Part shown: positions 1-10,663 of the stretch, in pieces
Layout: each line of letters begins with the position of its first letter
Position numbering within the stretch: the stretch's first letter is position 1
NCBI GenBank assembly: GCA_029964075.1
Contig: CM057141.1
Span: 10,044,001-10,108,000, forward strand
DNA: 64,000 bases
Direction: 5' to 3'
Origin: Patiria pectinifera
Lineage: Eukaryota; Echinodermata; Asteroidea; Valvatida; Asterinidae
Position numbers and translations under genes: made by a program
Notes under the pieces: generated by a model
Seen by the model: only the letters and a program-made list of their open reading frames with translations
Database searches by the model: none
What the model was told of the DNA's origin: nothing

Positions 1-1
1 T

Positions 2-73
2 TTTCTGCAAAAGCCTAAAACTACACGATCTGGTCGGGTTGCCAAACTGCCAGCCAGATATGTTCAGACCTAA
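2..73 (+). pseudogene. C-terminal end of a Gypsy pol polyprotein (upstream copy)
   Basis: The first 24 codons of the window are open and end at a TAA at 71-73. The peptide has the TRSGR...PARYVQ signature that closes many Ty3/Gypsy integrases; element E ends its own pol with the similar [16 protein letters not shown]. The fragment is followed by about 200 bases of A/T-rich 3' untranslated DNA, a purine tract at 271-283 and an LTR, which is the normal order at the 3' end of a Gypsy element. It therefore belongs to a copy lying mostly outside the window, and not to element A. The rest of the gene is not visible. Confidence 0.75.
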
Positions 74-283
74 CTTGTTTGTTACAAACTTCCATTGAAG
101 CATCTGTTTCACCAAGTGTTTGTTCTTTATTGACCTTAAAATGTTATACTTCAGTGTTACGCAGTACAAGTGTTAGTTTGTTCCTGTTAAAGTGGACACT
201 CTTCAATTACCTAGGGTAAATCATTTTTAAGCATACACCTTCATTACTTCATATGCAAAATCAATATTTCAAAATGAGGGGGA

Positions 284-511
284 TGTAGAGATATGCATAT
301 TCATGTTGTTCATGTACAGCGCATGCGCGCTAGGGACTCGGGGCAATAAAGCTACCGTCTCACCTTATTTCGCCATCACAACACATATAACCATGTGAGT
401 GTGTAGTCCATGTAGGCAGCCATCTTGTTTAGACACAATACACTATTCTTAGCTAGCTGAAACATCTCAAGTGTGCTTCTTATTAATAATCCGATTCATC
501 CAATCATTACA
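284..511 (+). repeat. Gypsy LTR shared by an upstream element and element A
   Basis: The repeat starts TGTAGAG just after a purine tract (GAGGGGGA) and ends ATTACA, directly followed by a primer-binding-like TGGTGTCAGAAGT. Its right part, from about 385 (CATATAACCATGTGAG onward), is nearly identical to the LTR at 13432-13634. The left part (U3) is unrelated to it. It is 228 bp long and contains an AATAAA-like signal near 345. Lying between a pol 3' end and a new gag gene, it acts as the right LTR of one element and the left LTR of the next. Confidence 0.8.
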
Positions 512-524
512 TGGTGTCAGAAGT
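512..524 (+). other. Primer binding site of element A
   Basis: The bases TGGTGTCAGAAGT directly follow the CA end of the LTR. A TGG start complementary to the CCA tail of a tRNA is the usual Gypsy primer binding site. I cannot name the tRNA from the sequence alone. Confidence 0.65.
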
Positions 525-548
525 AAACTTTGACAAACCTCATTAAGC

Positions 549-1334
549 ATGGATAACATCAGGCCCCCAGATGGACTCAGAATGGATGGACATAATGCTG
601 AAAATTGGAGAAAATGGAAGCAGAGATTTCAGCTGTATATGACTGCATCAGGTATGGAGAAGAAATCGATGCATGTGCAGTGCTGCACCTTGCTGCATGT
701 CATTGGAGAAGAAGCACTTGAAGTGTACAATTCCTTCACATTTGACAGTGATGAGGATAGAGACAAGCTAGAAATCCTCAAGAAATTCACTGAATACTTT
801 GAGCCACAAAGGAATGTGACCTATGAGAGACATGTGTTTAATACATGCTTTCAAGCTCCAGGCGAGTCATATGATCGGTTTGTCACCGACCTAGAGAAAA
901 AGGCACAAACATGTGAGTTTGGGACATTACTTGATAGCCTTATCAAGGACAGAGCCAGATTACTTCGTGAGAAAGATTTGAATCTGCAAAGAGCGATAGA
1001 AATTTGCAGAGCTGCCGAAGCAAGCAAATCACAGCTTGGGCAAGTGACATCTGGAGGGGCACTGAGCACAGTCCATGCAATTCGCAAACCAAACCAAACT
1101 CACAGAGCAACGAGGCCTGATAGACATGATAGATATGGATCGAAAGCATGTAAATACTGTGGCAGGCAACATGAACGAAGACATTGTCCGGCATATAGGC
1201 AGACGTGTAATAAGTGTGGTAAACAAAACCACTTTGCTGATGTTTGCATGTCCCAAGAAAAACGCACACCTGGCAGAAAACATGCATCCAAGATTCTGAC
1301 TTTGACTCTGATACAGAAGATGAATTCTTCGTAG
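549..1334 (+). CDS. gag: Gag polyprotein of Gypsy element A
   Basis: This 261-residue ORF encodes the structural protein that packages the retrotransposon RNA in the cytoplasm. The N-terminal part has the Gypsy capsid pattern (NWRKWKQRFQLYM, then FEPQRNVTYERHVFNTC and GESYDRFVTDLEKKA). Two zinc knuckle-like motifs follow near residues 200-235 (CKYCGRQHERRHC, then CNKCGKQNHFADVC). The start at 549 lies 38 bases after the LTR. Relative to related Gags, a few residues seem missing after LIKDRA (about residue 137), so a small internal deletion is likely. The frame ends inside the start of pol, which is read in the -1 frame, so a -1 frameshift is the probable way pol is made. Confidence 0.85.
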   Translation: MDNIRPPDGLRMDGHNAENWRKWKQRFQLYMTASGMEKKSMHVQCCTLLHVIGEEALEVYNSFTFDSDEDRDKLEILKKFTEYFEPQRNVTYERHVFNTCFQAPGESYDRFVTDLEKKAQTCEFGTLLDSLIKDRARLLREKDLNLQRAIEICRAAEASKSQLGQVTSGGALSTVHAIRKPNQTHRATRPDRHDRYGSKACKYCGRQHERRHCPAYRQTCNKCGKQNHFADVCMSQEKRTPGRKHASKILTLTLIQKMNSS

Positions 1335-2851
1335 ATATGGTGAAATTACAAGATCACCACACATCAGCCGATTGGATGCTTGACTTGAAAGTCGCGAGTC
1401 GCACTGTACGGTTCAAACTAGACACCAGTGCACAGTGCAATGTCATACCTGAGAGTGTGCATAACAAGCTATGCACCAAGCTACAACGCTCACGTGAACG
1501 GTTGATTTCCTTCTCTGGTGACATAATGAAACCCAGTGGGAAATGCACCATGCTCTGCGAACACAAAGACAAGATGTATGACATAGAATTCCAAGTTCTC
1601 CCTGGCAGAGTGCAACCAATTCTCGGGCTGACCACATGCGAACGACTGGGATTGATCAAGCGCACTGAAACACTTGAGAACAATACTGGCCCTGACATGC
1701 TCAACAAATATGATGTATTTGGGGGTCTTGGATGCCCTGAGGGCAAACAGCATCTCCATGTGAAACCTGAAGTATCGCCAGTCATTCATGCACCCAGAAA
1801 AGTGCCGGTGGCTATGCGTGACAAAGTCAAGGATGAACTAAAAAGAATGGAGAAGCTGGGACTGATCGTGAAAGAAGAGCAGCCTACCCAGTGGGTCAAT
1901 AGCATGGTGGTGGTCCATAAGAAAGGAACTGACAAGGTACGCATATGCTTAGACCCCAAAGATCTGAATGACGCACTATGCAGAGAACAATATCCAATGA
2001 AAACAGCCGAAGAAGTTGCTGCAAGAATGCCAAATGCAAAAGTCTTCAGCACACTTGATGCCAATTGCGGCTATTGGCAAATTCAACTGGATGAAGAGAG
2101 TTCCAAGCTATGCACCTTCAATACACCGTATGGTCGTTACCGTTACCTACGCATGCCCTTTGGCATCAATACAGCCCCAGAGATTTTTCAGCGAGCAATG
2201 AATCAGATCTTTGAAGGCTTTGAAGGTGTGGAGGTCATAATGGATGACATTCTAGTATGGGGTGAAAACGAAAAACAGCATGATGAACGACTGGAACGCG
2301 TACTGCAGCTTGTTGCGGAGAGAAACATGAAGCTCAATCCTCGCAAATGTTGCTTCAAAGTCGCGAATGTCACATTCATTGGCCATACGCTCACCCCAGA
2401 AGGGCTCAAACCAGACAAGCAGAAAATACGAGCAATCACGAGCCTGCAAGAGCCATCCAACAAAACTGAACTGCAGCAATTCCTGGGTATGATTAATTAC
2501 CTTGGAAAGTTTGTACCCAACATGGCTGGCATCACAGCTCCGCTCAGAAAGCTACTGGAGAAAGACATTGCATGGCACTGGACATCCGAACAACAGTTCA
2601 GCTTTGATAAGCTGAAGAAGCTGGTCAGTGAAGCACCAGTTTTGCAGTATTATGATGTTGATAAACCAGTGCTAGTCAACACAGATGCCTCCAAAGATGG
2701 TGTAGGGGCTGTCCTACTCCAGGATAACAAGCCAGTGGCATATGCATCAAAAGCCCTCTCCCCAGCTCAGCGTCACTATGCACAAATCGAAAAGGAGCTG
2801 TATGCAATTACTTTTGGATGTGAGCGATTCCATCAGTATTTGTTTGGCTGA
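1244..2851 (+). CDS. pol: Pol of element A: protease, reverse transcriptase, RNase H start
   Basis: The ORF overlaps the end of gag by about 90 bases in the -1 frame. The ATG at 1244 is probably only where the track opens and not a true start. The protease active site reads LDTSAQ in place of DTG, a change at a catalytic glycine. The reverse transcriptase is well kept: VRICLDPKDLN, FSTLDANCGYWQI, YLRMPFGINTAPEIFQ, and VIMDDILVWG as the catalytic motif (MDD in the YxDD position). The connection domain and the RNase H start (VNTDASKDGVGAVLLQ) follow. The frame ends at TGA 2849-2851, where relatives have an arginine codon; CGA to TGA is a CpG-type transition. Confidence 0.85.
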   Translation: MHVPRKTHTWQKTCIQDSDFDSDTEDEFFVDMVKLQDHHTSADWMLDLKVASRTVRFKLDTSAQCNVIPESVHNKLCTKLQRSRERLISFSGDIMKPSGKCTMLCEHKDKMYDIEFQVLPGRVQPILGLTTCERLGLIKRTETLENNTGPDMLNKYDVFGGLGCPEGKQHLHVKPEVSPVIHAPRKVPVAMRDKVKDELKRMEKLGLIVKEEQPTQWVNSMVVVHKKGTDKVRICLDPKDLNDALCREQYPMKTAEEVAARMPNAKVFSTLDANCGYWQIQLDEESSKLCTFNTPYGRYRYLRMPFGINTAPEIFQRAMNQIFEGFEGVEVIMDDILVWGENEKQHDERLERVLQLVAERNMKLNPRKCCFKVANVTFIGHTLTPEGLKPDKQKIRAITSLQEPSNKTELQQFLGMINYLGKFVPNMAGITAPLRKLLEKDIAWHWTSEQQFSFDKLKKLVSEAPVLQYYDVDKPVLVNTDASKDGVGAVLLQDNKPVAYASKALSPAQRHYAQIEKELYAITFGCERFHQYLFG

Positions 2852-3473
2852 AGCTTTGTCGTGGAGTGGAGACTGATCATAAACCGCTCGAGGCGATCAT
2901 GAAAAAAATCACTTGAGCAAATGCCGCCTCAACTCCAACACATGCTCCTCAAGCTACAAAAATACCAGGTGGATGTGCGCTACCGAAAAGGAACTGAACT
3001 TGTAGTTTCAGATGCACTCAGCTGCAACTTCCCACCATACATCCCCGACCCCGAGGACGACAACTGTGAAATCCCGGTATGCATGATAACTTGCCTACCA
3101 ATGTCAGTTGAAAGGATATCGGAACTTCAGCGTGAAACCGCAAATGAGCCAGTTATGCAGCAGTTGGCAGCAACTATTCGTGAGGGTTGGCCTGACCTAA
3201 TATCACAAGTATCAGCCGACCTTGCACCATACTGGGACTTTCGCAAACAGCTCACACTTGAAGAGGATCTCATCTTCAAAAATGACAAAGTAGTCATCCC
3301 AGCAAGCCTGACCAAACTCATGCTAACCAAAGTACTTGTACATCAAAGTCACCAAGGAATCGAGAAAACAAAGCGGTTAGCACGAGATATCATGTTCTGG
3401 CCAAACATGTCTGCGCAGATAACTGACATGGTAAGTCGCTGCCCGATATGCAGTGCTATCCAACACAAAGAGC
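2852..3473 (+). pseudogene. pol: Pol of element A: RNase H end and integrase zinc domain
   Basis: Beyond the nonsense codon, the RNase H end is readable (VVE..TDHKPLEAIMKK) but is disturbed by what looks like a 5-bp duplication (GGAGTGGAG near 2858) and an extra A in the A-run near 2900, which together restore frame. From 2921 the frame is open again: MPPQLQHML, then the integrase HHCC zinc domain (HQSHQGIEKTKRLARD...FWPNM...CPICSAIQ). The coding frame breaks at 3473, exactly at the LTR of element E, and resumes in the same frame at 8729 after the 4-bp target duplication. Confidence 0.8.
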
Positions 3474-3980
3474 TGTAGTGACTGCCCCTTTAACGCGACT
3501 TAATGTAAATAACAACATTGGCGTCACATGTAAAGAACTCGCCAATCAACGCCAGCGAACATCTTTGACTGGTACCCTGTATAAAATGTACATATAAATT
3601 CGCTGGTGCGTTCACATGTGCTCCGTACGTGTGGGTTTTTCCATGTGTTCTTCGGTTGGTGAAAAGTTACGAGTTATCGCGTTTTGACAAGTTTTGAGCA
3701 CCAATCTTCAGCATAATTTTACCAGTGTTTATCTTCGTCGTCGTGTGTTTTCGTCAAGTCAGTAATCGTCTGTTTGTGTACTGAACAATCCTCGTGGATA
3801 GAAACTCTATACGAACTGTGATTCGTGCATCCGCGCCAGGAGAAATATCGCGGTCGACGGAGTCAGTATTCGGCCCGCGGCGAGGAGACCGAGCGCGTGG
3901 ACTCGTGCCCAATTCCCGGACAAATATCTTGGTGAGTTGACAACTGCTTTCGTACTGAGCATAACTATAAAAATTCTACA
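3474..3980 (+). repeat. 5' LTR of element E
   Basis: The repeat runs from TGTAGTGACTGCCCC to ATTCTACA. A TATA-like stretch (GTATAAAATG near 3581) could be the promoter. The right half is GC-rich (CGCGGTCGACGG, GGCCCGCGGCG near 3850-3890), unlike its A/T-rich surroundings. Confidence 0.93.
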
Positions 3981-3981
3981 T

Positions 3982-3999
3982 TGGTGACCCTGCACACCT
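3982..3999 (+). other. Primer binding site candidate of element E
   Basis: TGGTGACCCTGCACACC begins one base after the CA end of the 5' LTR. It fits the TGG-starting primer site of Gypsy elements; the matching tRNA is not identified. Confidence 0.55.
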
Positions 4000-4101
4000 G
4001 GAAAAGGTTCGCAATTCTCTTGTCTCGCTCATCATCATTCGTGTCTCGCCCGTGGGTACACATCGCACGTTTGTCAGTTTGTTTTATATTTCAACTCGGC
4101 C

Positions 4102-5013
4102 ATGACGGATCCAGCCCCCGCCGTCGGCGCCGCCCCTGAGGGCGCCCTACCACCTAAGCCAGTTCTGCACCCAGTCGCCGCGGTCAGTCTCAAACTGCCA
4201 CCATTCTGGCCCAATGACCCTACCCTATGGTTCGCGCAGGTCGAGGCCCAGTTCCTCACTCGCAACATCACAACACAGACCACACGTTTCGCATATGTCA
4301 TTGCCTCTCTGCAACCAGAGATAGCTCAGGAGGTCAGAGATCTTCTGATCACACCACCCGCTACCGACCAGTATGACCGTCTTAAATCAGAGCTGATTCG
4401 CCGGACCTCCCTGTCGGAGCAGAAACGCCTCCACCAACTACTCATCTCGGAAGAGCTCGGAGACCGCAAACCGTCCCAACTACTACGCCGGATGCGGCAG
4501 CTCCTCGGAGACAGTTCACTGGAGGATAAGATCTTGAAACAACTCTTCCTGCAACGTTTGTCAACCAGTACGCAGTCTATTCTTGCCTCCATGGCTGATA
4601 CCGTCGGTATTGAACAGTTGGCTGATTTAGCTGACAAGATAGTGGAAGTTTCTCCCCCTTCAACCGCATCAGCTGCTGGAATTGCAGTCCCCGCTCCCTA
4701 TTCTCCACCGCCGACCCAACTGCCGCAAGCTCATCCGGATATCCTTGTACTGCAAAACCAAATGGCCTCACTCACACTTCAAGTCCAAGCCTTGACGACA
4801 CAATTACAGCGTGGACAGGCCCGTAGCCGTAGCCGTGGTCGTCCAAAATCCCGCACCTACCCTGCTGATCGCAGTCCCAGCGCCCTCGCCGGTCGGTCTG
4901 GAGACCGACAGTGCTGGTATCACTGGAAGTTTGGTAGCAAGGCATCCAAGTGCACCAGCCCGTGTTCCCGCCGTAATCAACCAGTCTCGGAAAACCCCCA
5001 AGCCAGCGGCTAG
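4102..5013 (+). CDS. gag: Gag protein of Gypsy element E
   Basis: This 303-residue protein is the likely capsid and nucleocapsid precursor. The proline/alanine-rich N-terminus leads into the conserved Gypsy gag segment [20 protein letters not shown] (about residues 32-51), followed by helical capsid sequence with [19 protein letters not shown] and [20 protein letters not shown] basic [11 protein letters not shown] stretch and a cysteine/histidine cluster, [18 protein letters not shown] (about residues 272-289), stand in for a classic CCHC knuckle. The start at 4102 is the first ATG of the frame, 121 bases after the LTR. Pol lies in the -1 frame and its open frame reaches back into gag, so a -1 frameshift is likely. 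Confidence 0.9.
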   Translation: MTDPAPAVGAAPEGALPPKPVLHPVAAVSLKLPPFWPNDPTLWFAQVEAQFLTRNITTQTTRFAYVIASLQPEIAQEVRDLLITPPATDQYDRLKSELIRRTSLSEQKRLHQLLISEELGDRKPSQLLRRMRQLLGDSSLEDKILKQLFLQRLSTSTQSILASMADTVGIEQLADLADKIVEVSPPSTASAAGIAVPAPYSPPPTQLPQAHPDILVLQNQMASLTLQVQALTTQLQRGQARSRSRGRPKSRTYPADRSPSALAGRSGDRQCWYHWKFGSKASKCTSPCSRRNQPVSENPQASG

Positions 5014-5075
5014 CGGCGACAAGTCAGCCTGGCAACACCATACCCAGTCGCCTCTTTTACATCACGGATAAGCAG

Positions 5076-8000
5076 ATGGGCACACGTTTCCTGGTCGACA
5101 CCGGGGCAGAAGTAAGTGTCCTTCCACATAACCCTAAACTTAAGATGCAGTCTACTTCCGTTAACTTACAGGCAGTCAATGCTTCACCTATCAAGACCTA
5201 CGGAGAAAAATCTGTAACATTAGATTTTGGGTTGAGGCGTGTTTTTCGTTGGGTATTCATCATTGCTGACTTACCAACACCAATCATCGGTGCGGATTTT
5301 CTCCGCCACTTCAATTTATTGGTTGATGTACGACACAATCGACTCATCGATACCAACACGAATCTTTCTGTACAAGGGATTTCGTCGCATACAGCTTCCG
5401 TCAGTCCTATGTTTGTGGTTGCATCAGCTTCATGCTATGACACTCTACTTCAAGAATACCCCAGGATTTCTCGTCCGGTGTATACGCATACAGAAGTGAG
5501 ACACAATATCACCCATCATATTGAGACTACGGGACCCCCGGTCGGTGCTCGACCCCGACGACTCGCACCTGATCGTTTGCACGTTGCAAAAGCCGAGTTC
5601 GACCACATGCTCGAGTTAGGCATCATACAGCCATCCTGCAGCAATTGGTCCTCACCCCTACACATGGTGCCGAAAAAGACGCCTGGTGACTGGCGCCCTT
5701 GCGGTGATTATAGGGCACTCAACAAATGCACCGTACCGGACTGCTACCCGATCCCACACCTACAGGATTTCTCATCATCCCTGCACGGTTGCACGGTTTT
5801 CTCCAAAATAGACTTGATCCGGGCATATCACCAACTACCAGTCGAGCCTGCTGATGTCCATAAGACCGCCATAACTACGCCCTTTGGACTTTACGAGTTT
5901 GTGCGCATGCCCTTTGGGCTGCGGAATGCAGCGCAAACTTTCCAGCGATTCATCGACGAAGTGACCCGAGGCTTGCCTTTTGTCTACGTCTATCTCGATG
6001 ACCTATTGGTGGCAAGCACTTCCGAGGCGGAACACTTGGATCATCTCCGACGGCTGTTTGATCGTCTAGCTGAGTATGGCGTGGTCATTAATCCAGGCAA
6101 ATGTCAGTTCGGAGTTCCCAACCTCACTTTTCTCGGCCATCACGTTGACCAGTTTGGTATCCGCCCATTGGCAGACAAGGTGAAGAGCATCCAGGAATTC
6201 CCAGTGCCGGAGTCACTTAGCAAGCTACGAGAATTTCTTGGGTTGATAAATTTCTACAGACGGTTTATCCCCAATTGTGCAGACATCGTTCAACCTCTCA
6301 CTGACATGCTCCAGAACTGTAAGAAGAAAAACCAGCCCATCGAGTTAGCCGAGCGTGCCCGGTCAGCATTCGAGCGCGTCAAGGCACAATTAGCAGATGC
6401 AACGCTGTTGGTCCACCCAAAGGCTGAGGCACCATTATGCCTTCTCACCGATGCATCAGATGTGGGAGTCGGGGGTGTTCTACAACAATGTGTAGCTGGA
6501 ACATGGCAACCTCTCTCCTTCTTCTCGAAGCGTCTCCAACCGGCCGAAACACGCTATAGTACATTTGGCAGAGAACTCCTCGCAATTTACCTCAGCGTGA
6601 AATACTTCCGCCACATGCTCGAAGGTCGCTCGTTCTGCATTTACACAGATCACAAACCACTCACCTACGCTATGCGTTCCAAGCCAGATCGCCATTCACC
6701 ACGTGAAGTCCGTCATCTTGACTACATCTCACAGTTTACATCTGACATCCGTCACATCAGTGGGAAGTCTAACACGGCAGCAGATGCACTTTCACGTATG
6801 GCACTAATCGACGCTTTGGAGGTTTCCGATGTCATCGATTTTGAGGCCATAGCCGCCGCCCAACAGACCGATGAGGAATTACTCAACCTGACCAACACTT
6901 CGTTACGACTCATCACAGTGCCTCTCCCCACATCGCCTGGCACCATCATCTGTGACACGACTACGGACAATCCTCGGCCGTATGTTCCTCACAAGTTCCG
7001 ACGGCCCATTTTCAATGCATTACATGGCTTGTCTCACCCTGGTATCCGAGCGACGCAGCAGTTAGTCTCTGCACGTTTTGTGTGGCCCGGTATCAACAAA
7101 GACGTCAGGACCTGGGCTAAAGGGTGTCACCAGTGTCAACGTTGCAAGATTCATAGACACACCAAATCGCCTTTGGGAACATTTTCCACGCCCGACGCTA
7201 GGTTTGCCCATGTCCACATCGACCTCGTTGGCCCTCTTCCGCCTTCCAACGGACAATCCTACTTGCTAACTTGCGTTGACCGCTTCACCCGATGGCCGGA
7301 GGCCATACCAATCCCTGACATCACGGCAGAGACGGTTGCTCGAGCTTTCATCACCCATTGGGTGGCCCGTTTCGGCGCGCCTTCCACGATCACTACTGAC
7401 AGGGGACGACAATTTGAGTCTTCACTTTTCCGAGCTCTCACAGACATGCTCGGCTGCAAGCGAATCCGCACAACATCCTATCACCCTGCCGCGAATGGAC
7501 TCGTAGAACGCCTACATAGGCAGTTGAAGGCATCCCTCAAAGCTCACACTAATCCGAAGTGGACCGAATCCCTTCCGTTTGTGTTGCTTGGTATCAGGAC
7601 CGCCGTTAAATCAACTCTCGGTTGCTCCTCTGCAGAGATGGTTCTCGGTACTACACTCAGATTGCCCGGCGAATTTGTTGCACCTAGTTCCACGGATGGG
7701 GATCTTGACCCCAGTGACTACATCCATCGTCTTCAACGACACATGCAAACCATTCACCCTCCGTCACCTCGGTCCCAGCAGAGCAGCTCTCATGTGCACC
7801 CTGACCTCCTCACGTGCACGCATGTATATGTTCGACACGACGCAGTGAGAACACCACTTCAACCCCCCTATGATGGCCCATTCCTGGTACTCAAACGGAC
7901 GAACAAGTTTTTCGTTTTGGACAGGAAGGGTAAGCGCGACACCGTCAGCATTGACCGTCTCAAAGTCGCATACCTTGAGGATGCCACAACCGTCGGCCTC

Positions 8001-8153
8001 AGGGCACCTCGAATCCCACAGACACTTCCTCCTGCCATGCCCCCTCCTCGACCCACACCGCCTCCTCCGGTTCCAGAGGTCAAGACCACTAGATCGGGAC
8101 GCCACGTGCATTGGCCTGCTCGTTATGTACAGTTTTGCACTTCAGGCACTTGA
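5076..8153 (+). CDS. pol: Pol polyprotein of element E (protease, RT, RNase H, integrase)
   Basis: The frame encodes 1025 residues from the first ATG but is open further upstream ([11 protein letters not shown]), so the true product probably starts by frameshift from gag. In order: aspartic protease ([12 protein letters not shown] near residue 8); reverse transcriptase with [36 protein letters not shown] and [12 protein letters not shown]; RNase H ([35 protein letters not shown]); integrase zinc domain ([14 protein letters not shown]...CHQCQRC); the DDE core ([34 protein letters not shown]); and a C-terminal tail ending [16 protein letters not shown]. All catalytic residues I can check are present and the length is normal for a full Gypsy pol. 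Confidence 0.95.
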   Translation: MGTRFLVDTGAEVSVLPHNPKLKMQSTSVNLQAVNASPIKTYGEKSVTLDFGLRRVFRWVFIIADLPTPIIGADFLRHFNLLVDVRHNRLIDTNTNLSVQGISSHTASVSPMFVVASASCYDTLLQEYPRISRPVYTHTEVRHNITHHIETTGPPVGARPRRLAPDRLHVAKAEFDHMLELGIIQPSCSNWSSPLHMVPKKTPGDWRPCGDYRALNKCTVPDCYPIPHLQDFSSSLHGCTVFSKIDLIRAYHQLPVEPADVHKTAITTPFGLYEFVRMPFGLRNAAQTFQRFIDEVTRGLPFVYVYLDDLLVASTSEAEHLDHLRRLFDRLAEYGVVINPGKCQFGVPNLTFLGHHVDQFGIRPLADKVKSIQEFPVPESLSKLREFLGLINFYRRFIPNCADIVQPLTDMLQNCKKKNQPIELAERARSAFERVKAQLADATLLVHPKAEAPLCLLTDASDVGVGGVLQQCVAGTWQPLSFFSKRLQPAETRYSTFGRELLAIYLSVKYFRHMLEGRSFCIYTDHKPLTYAMRSKPDRHSPREVRHLDYISQFTSDIRHISGKSNTAADALSRMALIDALEVSDVIDFEAIAAAQQTDEELLNLTNTSLRLITVPLPTSPGTIICDTTTDNPRPYVPHKFRRPIFNALHGLSHPGIRATQQLVSARFVWPGINKDVRTWAKGCHQCQRCKIHRHTKSPLGTFSTPDARFAHVHIDLVGPLPPSNGQSYLLTCVDRFTRWPEAIPIPDITAETVARAFITHWVARFGAPSTITTDRGRQFESSLFRALTDMLGCKRIRTTSYHPAANGLVERLHRQLKASLKAHTNPKWTESLPFVLLGIRTAVKSTLGCSSAEMVLGTTLRLPGEFVAPSSTDGDLDPSDYIHRLQRHMQTIHPPSPRSQQSSSHVHPDLLTCTHVYVRHDAVRTPLQPPYDGPFLVLKRTNKFFVLDRKGKRDTVSIDRLKVAYLEDATTVGLRAPRIPQTLPPAMPPPRPTPPPPVPEVKTTRSGRHVHWPARYVQFCTSGT

Positions 8154-8202
8154 AACATTTTGATTTGGTCATTTGTATCGATCGTTTCTTATCTGCTCCG
8201 AT

Positions 8203-8217
8203 CTAGGGGGGAGCTAC
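8203..8217 (+). other. Polypurine tract of element E
   Basis: TAGGGGGGAGCTAC lies directly before the 3' LTR and is the expected plus-strand primer. Confidence 0.7.
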
Positions 8218-8724
8218 TGTAGTGACTGCCCCTTTAACGCGACTTAATGTAAATAACAACATTGGCGTCACATGTAAAGAACTCGCCAATCAACGCCAGC
8301 GAACATCTTTGACTGGTACCCTGTATAAAATGTACATATAAATTCGCTGGTGCGTTCACATGTGCTCCGTACGTGTGGGTTTTTCCATGTGTTCTTCGGT
8401 TGGTGAAAAGTTACGAGTTATCGCGTTTTGACAAGTTTTGAGCACCAATCTTCAGCATAATTTTACCAGTGTTTATCTTCGTCGTCGTGTGTTTTCGTCA
8501 AGTCAGTAATCGTCTGTTTGTGTACTGAACAATCCTCGTGGATAGAAACTCTATACGAACTGTGATTCGTGCATCCGCGCCAGGAGAAATATCGCGGTCG
8601 ACGGAGTCAGTATTCGGCCCGCGGCGAGGAGACCGAGCGCGTGGACTCGTGCCCAATTCCCGGACAAATATCTTGGTGAGTTGACAACTGCTTTCGTACT
8701 GAGCATAACTATAAAAATTCTACA
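8218..8724 (+). repeat. 3' LTR of element E
   Basis: Same length (507 bp) and, as far as I can read, the same sequence as the 5' LTR. It ends in CTACA and is followed by the GAGC target duplication. Confidence 0.93.
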
Positions 8725-9561
8725 GAGCCAATGATACCACATGAACTTCCTCTCCGACCATGGCAGAAAGTTGGCTCTGATTTGTTCGAGATAGGAACTG
8801 AACAGTACATGGTGTTGGTTGACTACTACTCAAACTTCATCGAGGTCAACAAACTTGCCAGCACCAAGTCTTCAGCAGTAATCACTTGCTGCAAGCAACA
8901 GTTCTCACGATATGGGATCCCTGATGAGCTCATTACCGATAATGGGCCCCAGTTTACATCTGCAGAGTTTAGGCAGTTCACCAAGGACTATGGCATAAAA
9001 CACACCACACCATCACCACTGTACCCCCAGTCCAATGGCAGAGCAGAAAAAGCAGTTCAGACAGCAAAAAATCTCATCAAAAAAGCAAAGGATAAAGCTG
9101 ATCCACATCTTGCACTTCTGGACTACAGTAACACACCACGTGATGGGCTTCCCTCTCCAGCACAATTATTCCTTGGCCGCAGAACACAAACCCAACTCCC
9201 TACCTCTGCAAAACTACTGGAACTGCACACGTTTACCGGGATAACACAACAGCTGCACAAGCACCAGATGAAGCAGAAATACTACTACGACCAGAGCTCC
9301 AAGCCACCCCCTCAGCTGCGGATGCGGATGCACCTCGGTCCTATATTGTCACCAAACCAAATGGACACGCAATCACAGGAACAGGAGAGATCTCAGCAAA
9401 TCCTACCGCCATGACCAGCCGGACAACACTGCGAACTCTGGGCAATCACTGAATTCCAACAGTGACAATCAAGGACAAATACAAACTGCCTCATCCCCCA
9501 CAACCACTCGATATGGACGAACTATCAAACTACCATCTTACTTGGAACACTTTGTTGCCTA
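8725..9561 (+). pseudogene. pol: Pol of element A: integrase core and C-terminus (after the nested insertion)
   Basis: The integrase resumes in the frame it left at 3473. The DDE core is visible: KVGSDLFEI, the VDYYSNFIEV segment, TDNGPQFTSAEF and NGRAEKAVQTAKNL. The C-terminal DNA-binding part follows (SPAQLFLGRRTQTQLP, KYYYDQSSK). The frame stops at 9412-9414, but a second frame carries on with the usual Gypsy tail TTRYGRTIKLPSYLEHFVA to a stop at 9561. A frameshift therefore lies between about 9310 and 9400. The catalytic residues are intact, but the gene is dead because of the insertion and the frameshift. Confidence 0.8.
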
Positions 9562-9660
9562 AACCAAACAAAGCACTAATGCCAGTCACTTTGTAAAATC
9601 AGAGTGCTTTAAATGCATATGCCAAAGTTCAAAGCAGAGATCGATGTGTTGAAATTAGTA
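9562..9660 (+). other. 3' untranslated part of element A, left of the array
   Basis: About 100 A/T-rich bases follow the pol stop and then run into the T-rich start of the Helitron-like array. No gene or signal is seen. Confidence 0.5.
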
Positions 9661-10663
9661 AACTTTTTTTTGTATTTTTTGTTTTTGGCTGTTGTTTTCG
9701 TGATTTTTTTTTTCTTTTTTTCTTTTGGTTTTTTCGCAAATTGTTTTTGTTCTGATTTTTTTTTTTTTTAACTTTCGTCTTTTTCTTCCATGCAAAATCC
9801 CATAGACTTTGTACACGATTTTAGTACACTCCACTTTTGGCATTGAACTTTGTCATACATCATTCAAATTAAGCATATGCATTGTCCTTATGGCAAAGTT
9901 GTGTCCCGAAGAGTGATGTCATGATTACGTCATCAGGGGTCACGTGACGTCATCACAAACATGCATATTTTGAAGTCCTATATCTACAGAACTGTAAGTC
10001 CGATTGGGCTGAAACTTAGTATGTGGGTAGAACGGGATGTGTTATAGGTTAAAAATGAGGTGACGTCATGATGACGTCATCATGCGATTTTATATGAATA
10101 TTTGAATTTTTGGACCTTTTAGCCATATCTCACGAACGCAACATGCAAAATTCCAAATTCTTTTTGTATTTGGTATGAGTGTATATAAGTGTATGACGTC
10201 ATCATGATGTCATCAAAAATGCCATTTTTCAAAACACATATAAGGAAAGGTCCGATCGTCATGAAACTTGGTGGGTAGGTAGATAATGGTACTAGTATGC
10301 AAAGTGTGAAGTGACGTCACAATGACGTCGTCAGTTGATTTTTTATGATTTTATTAATATTGATAATTTTATTCTGCTTCCAAAATTGCACACTTCCTTT
10401 CATCGGATTAACTGTAAACTTGGTTCACACCAAGACCACAATGACAAAATGTGCATTGAGAAGGGTTTTCAAGATGACGTCATCGCAGGGCATGTGACGT
10501 CACGTAATAAAGCTTTATTTTTGGAATTATTCTAAGCATCGTGAACAACCTTTAACTGTATTAAATACTCTAGAAAAAGACTTCAAAGGACAAACATAGC
10601 ATAAACATTTGTAAAATGTGAAAAAGCCCTGTGTTCTATTTTCAAATAGACATACAGTTCTAG
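9661..10663 (+). repeat. Array 1 unit 1
   Basis: It starts in a T-rich stretch with worn copies of two 5' hairpin modules (TTGGCTGTTG near 9684; GGTTTTTTCGC near 9726). It carries TGACGTCA-type palindromes near 9955, 10060, 10195 and 10310. It ends with AAAAAGCCC, a TCTATTTTCAAATAGA hairpin (10634-10649) and CTAG. Confidence 0.6.

Larger units (their letters stand above)
3474..8724 (+). mobile_element. Complete nested Ty3/Gypsy element E
   Basis: A 5251-bp element sits inside the integrase gene of element A. Two LTRs of 507 bp (3474-3980 and 8218-8724), both TGTAG...CTACA, read as identical by eye. GAGC stands immediately on both sides (3470-3473 and 8725-8728), a 4-bp target site duplication. 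Gag and pol frames are both open over their full lengths. With matching LTRs and open frames this is the youngest element I can see here and could still be active. Confidence 0.95.

Noticed and set aside
851..1364. Several minus-strand ORFs opposite gag of element A
   Set aside because: They lie antisense to a well-supported gag and carry no domain; shadow frames.
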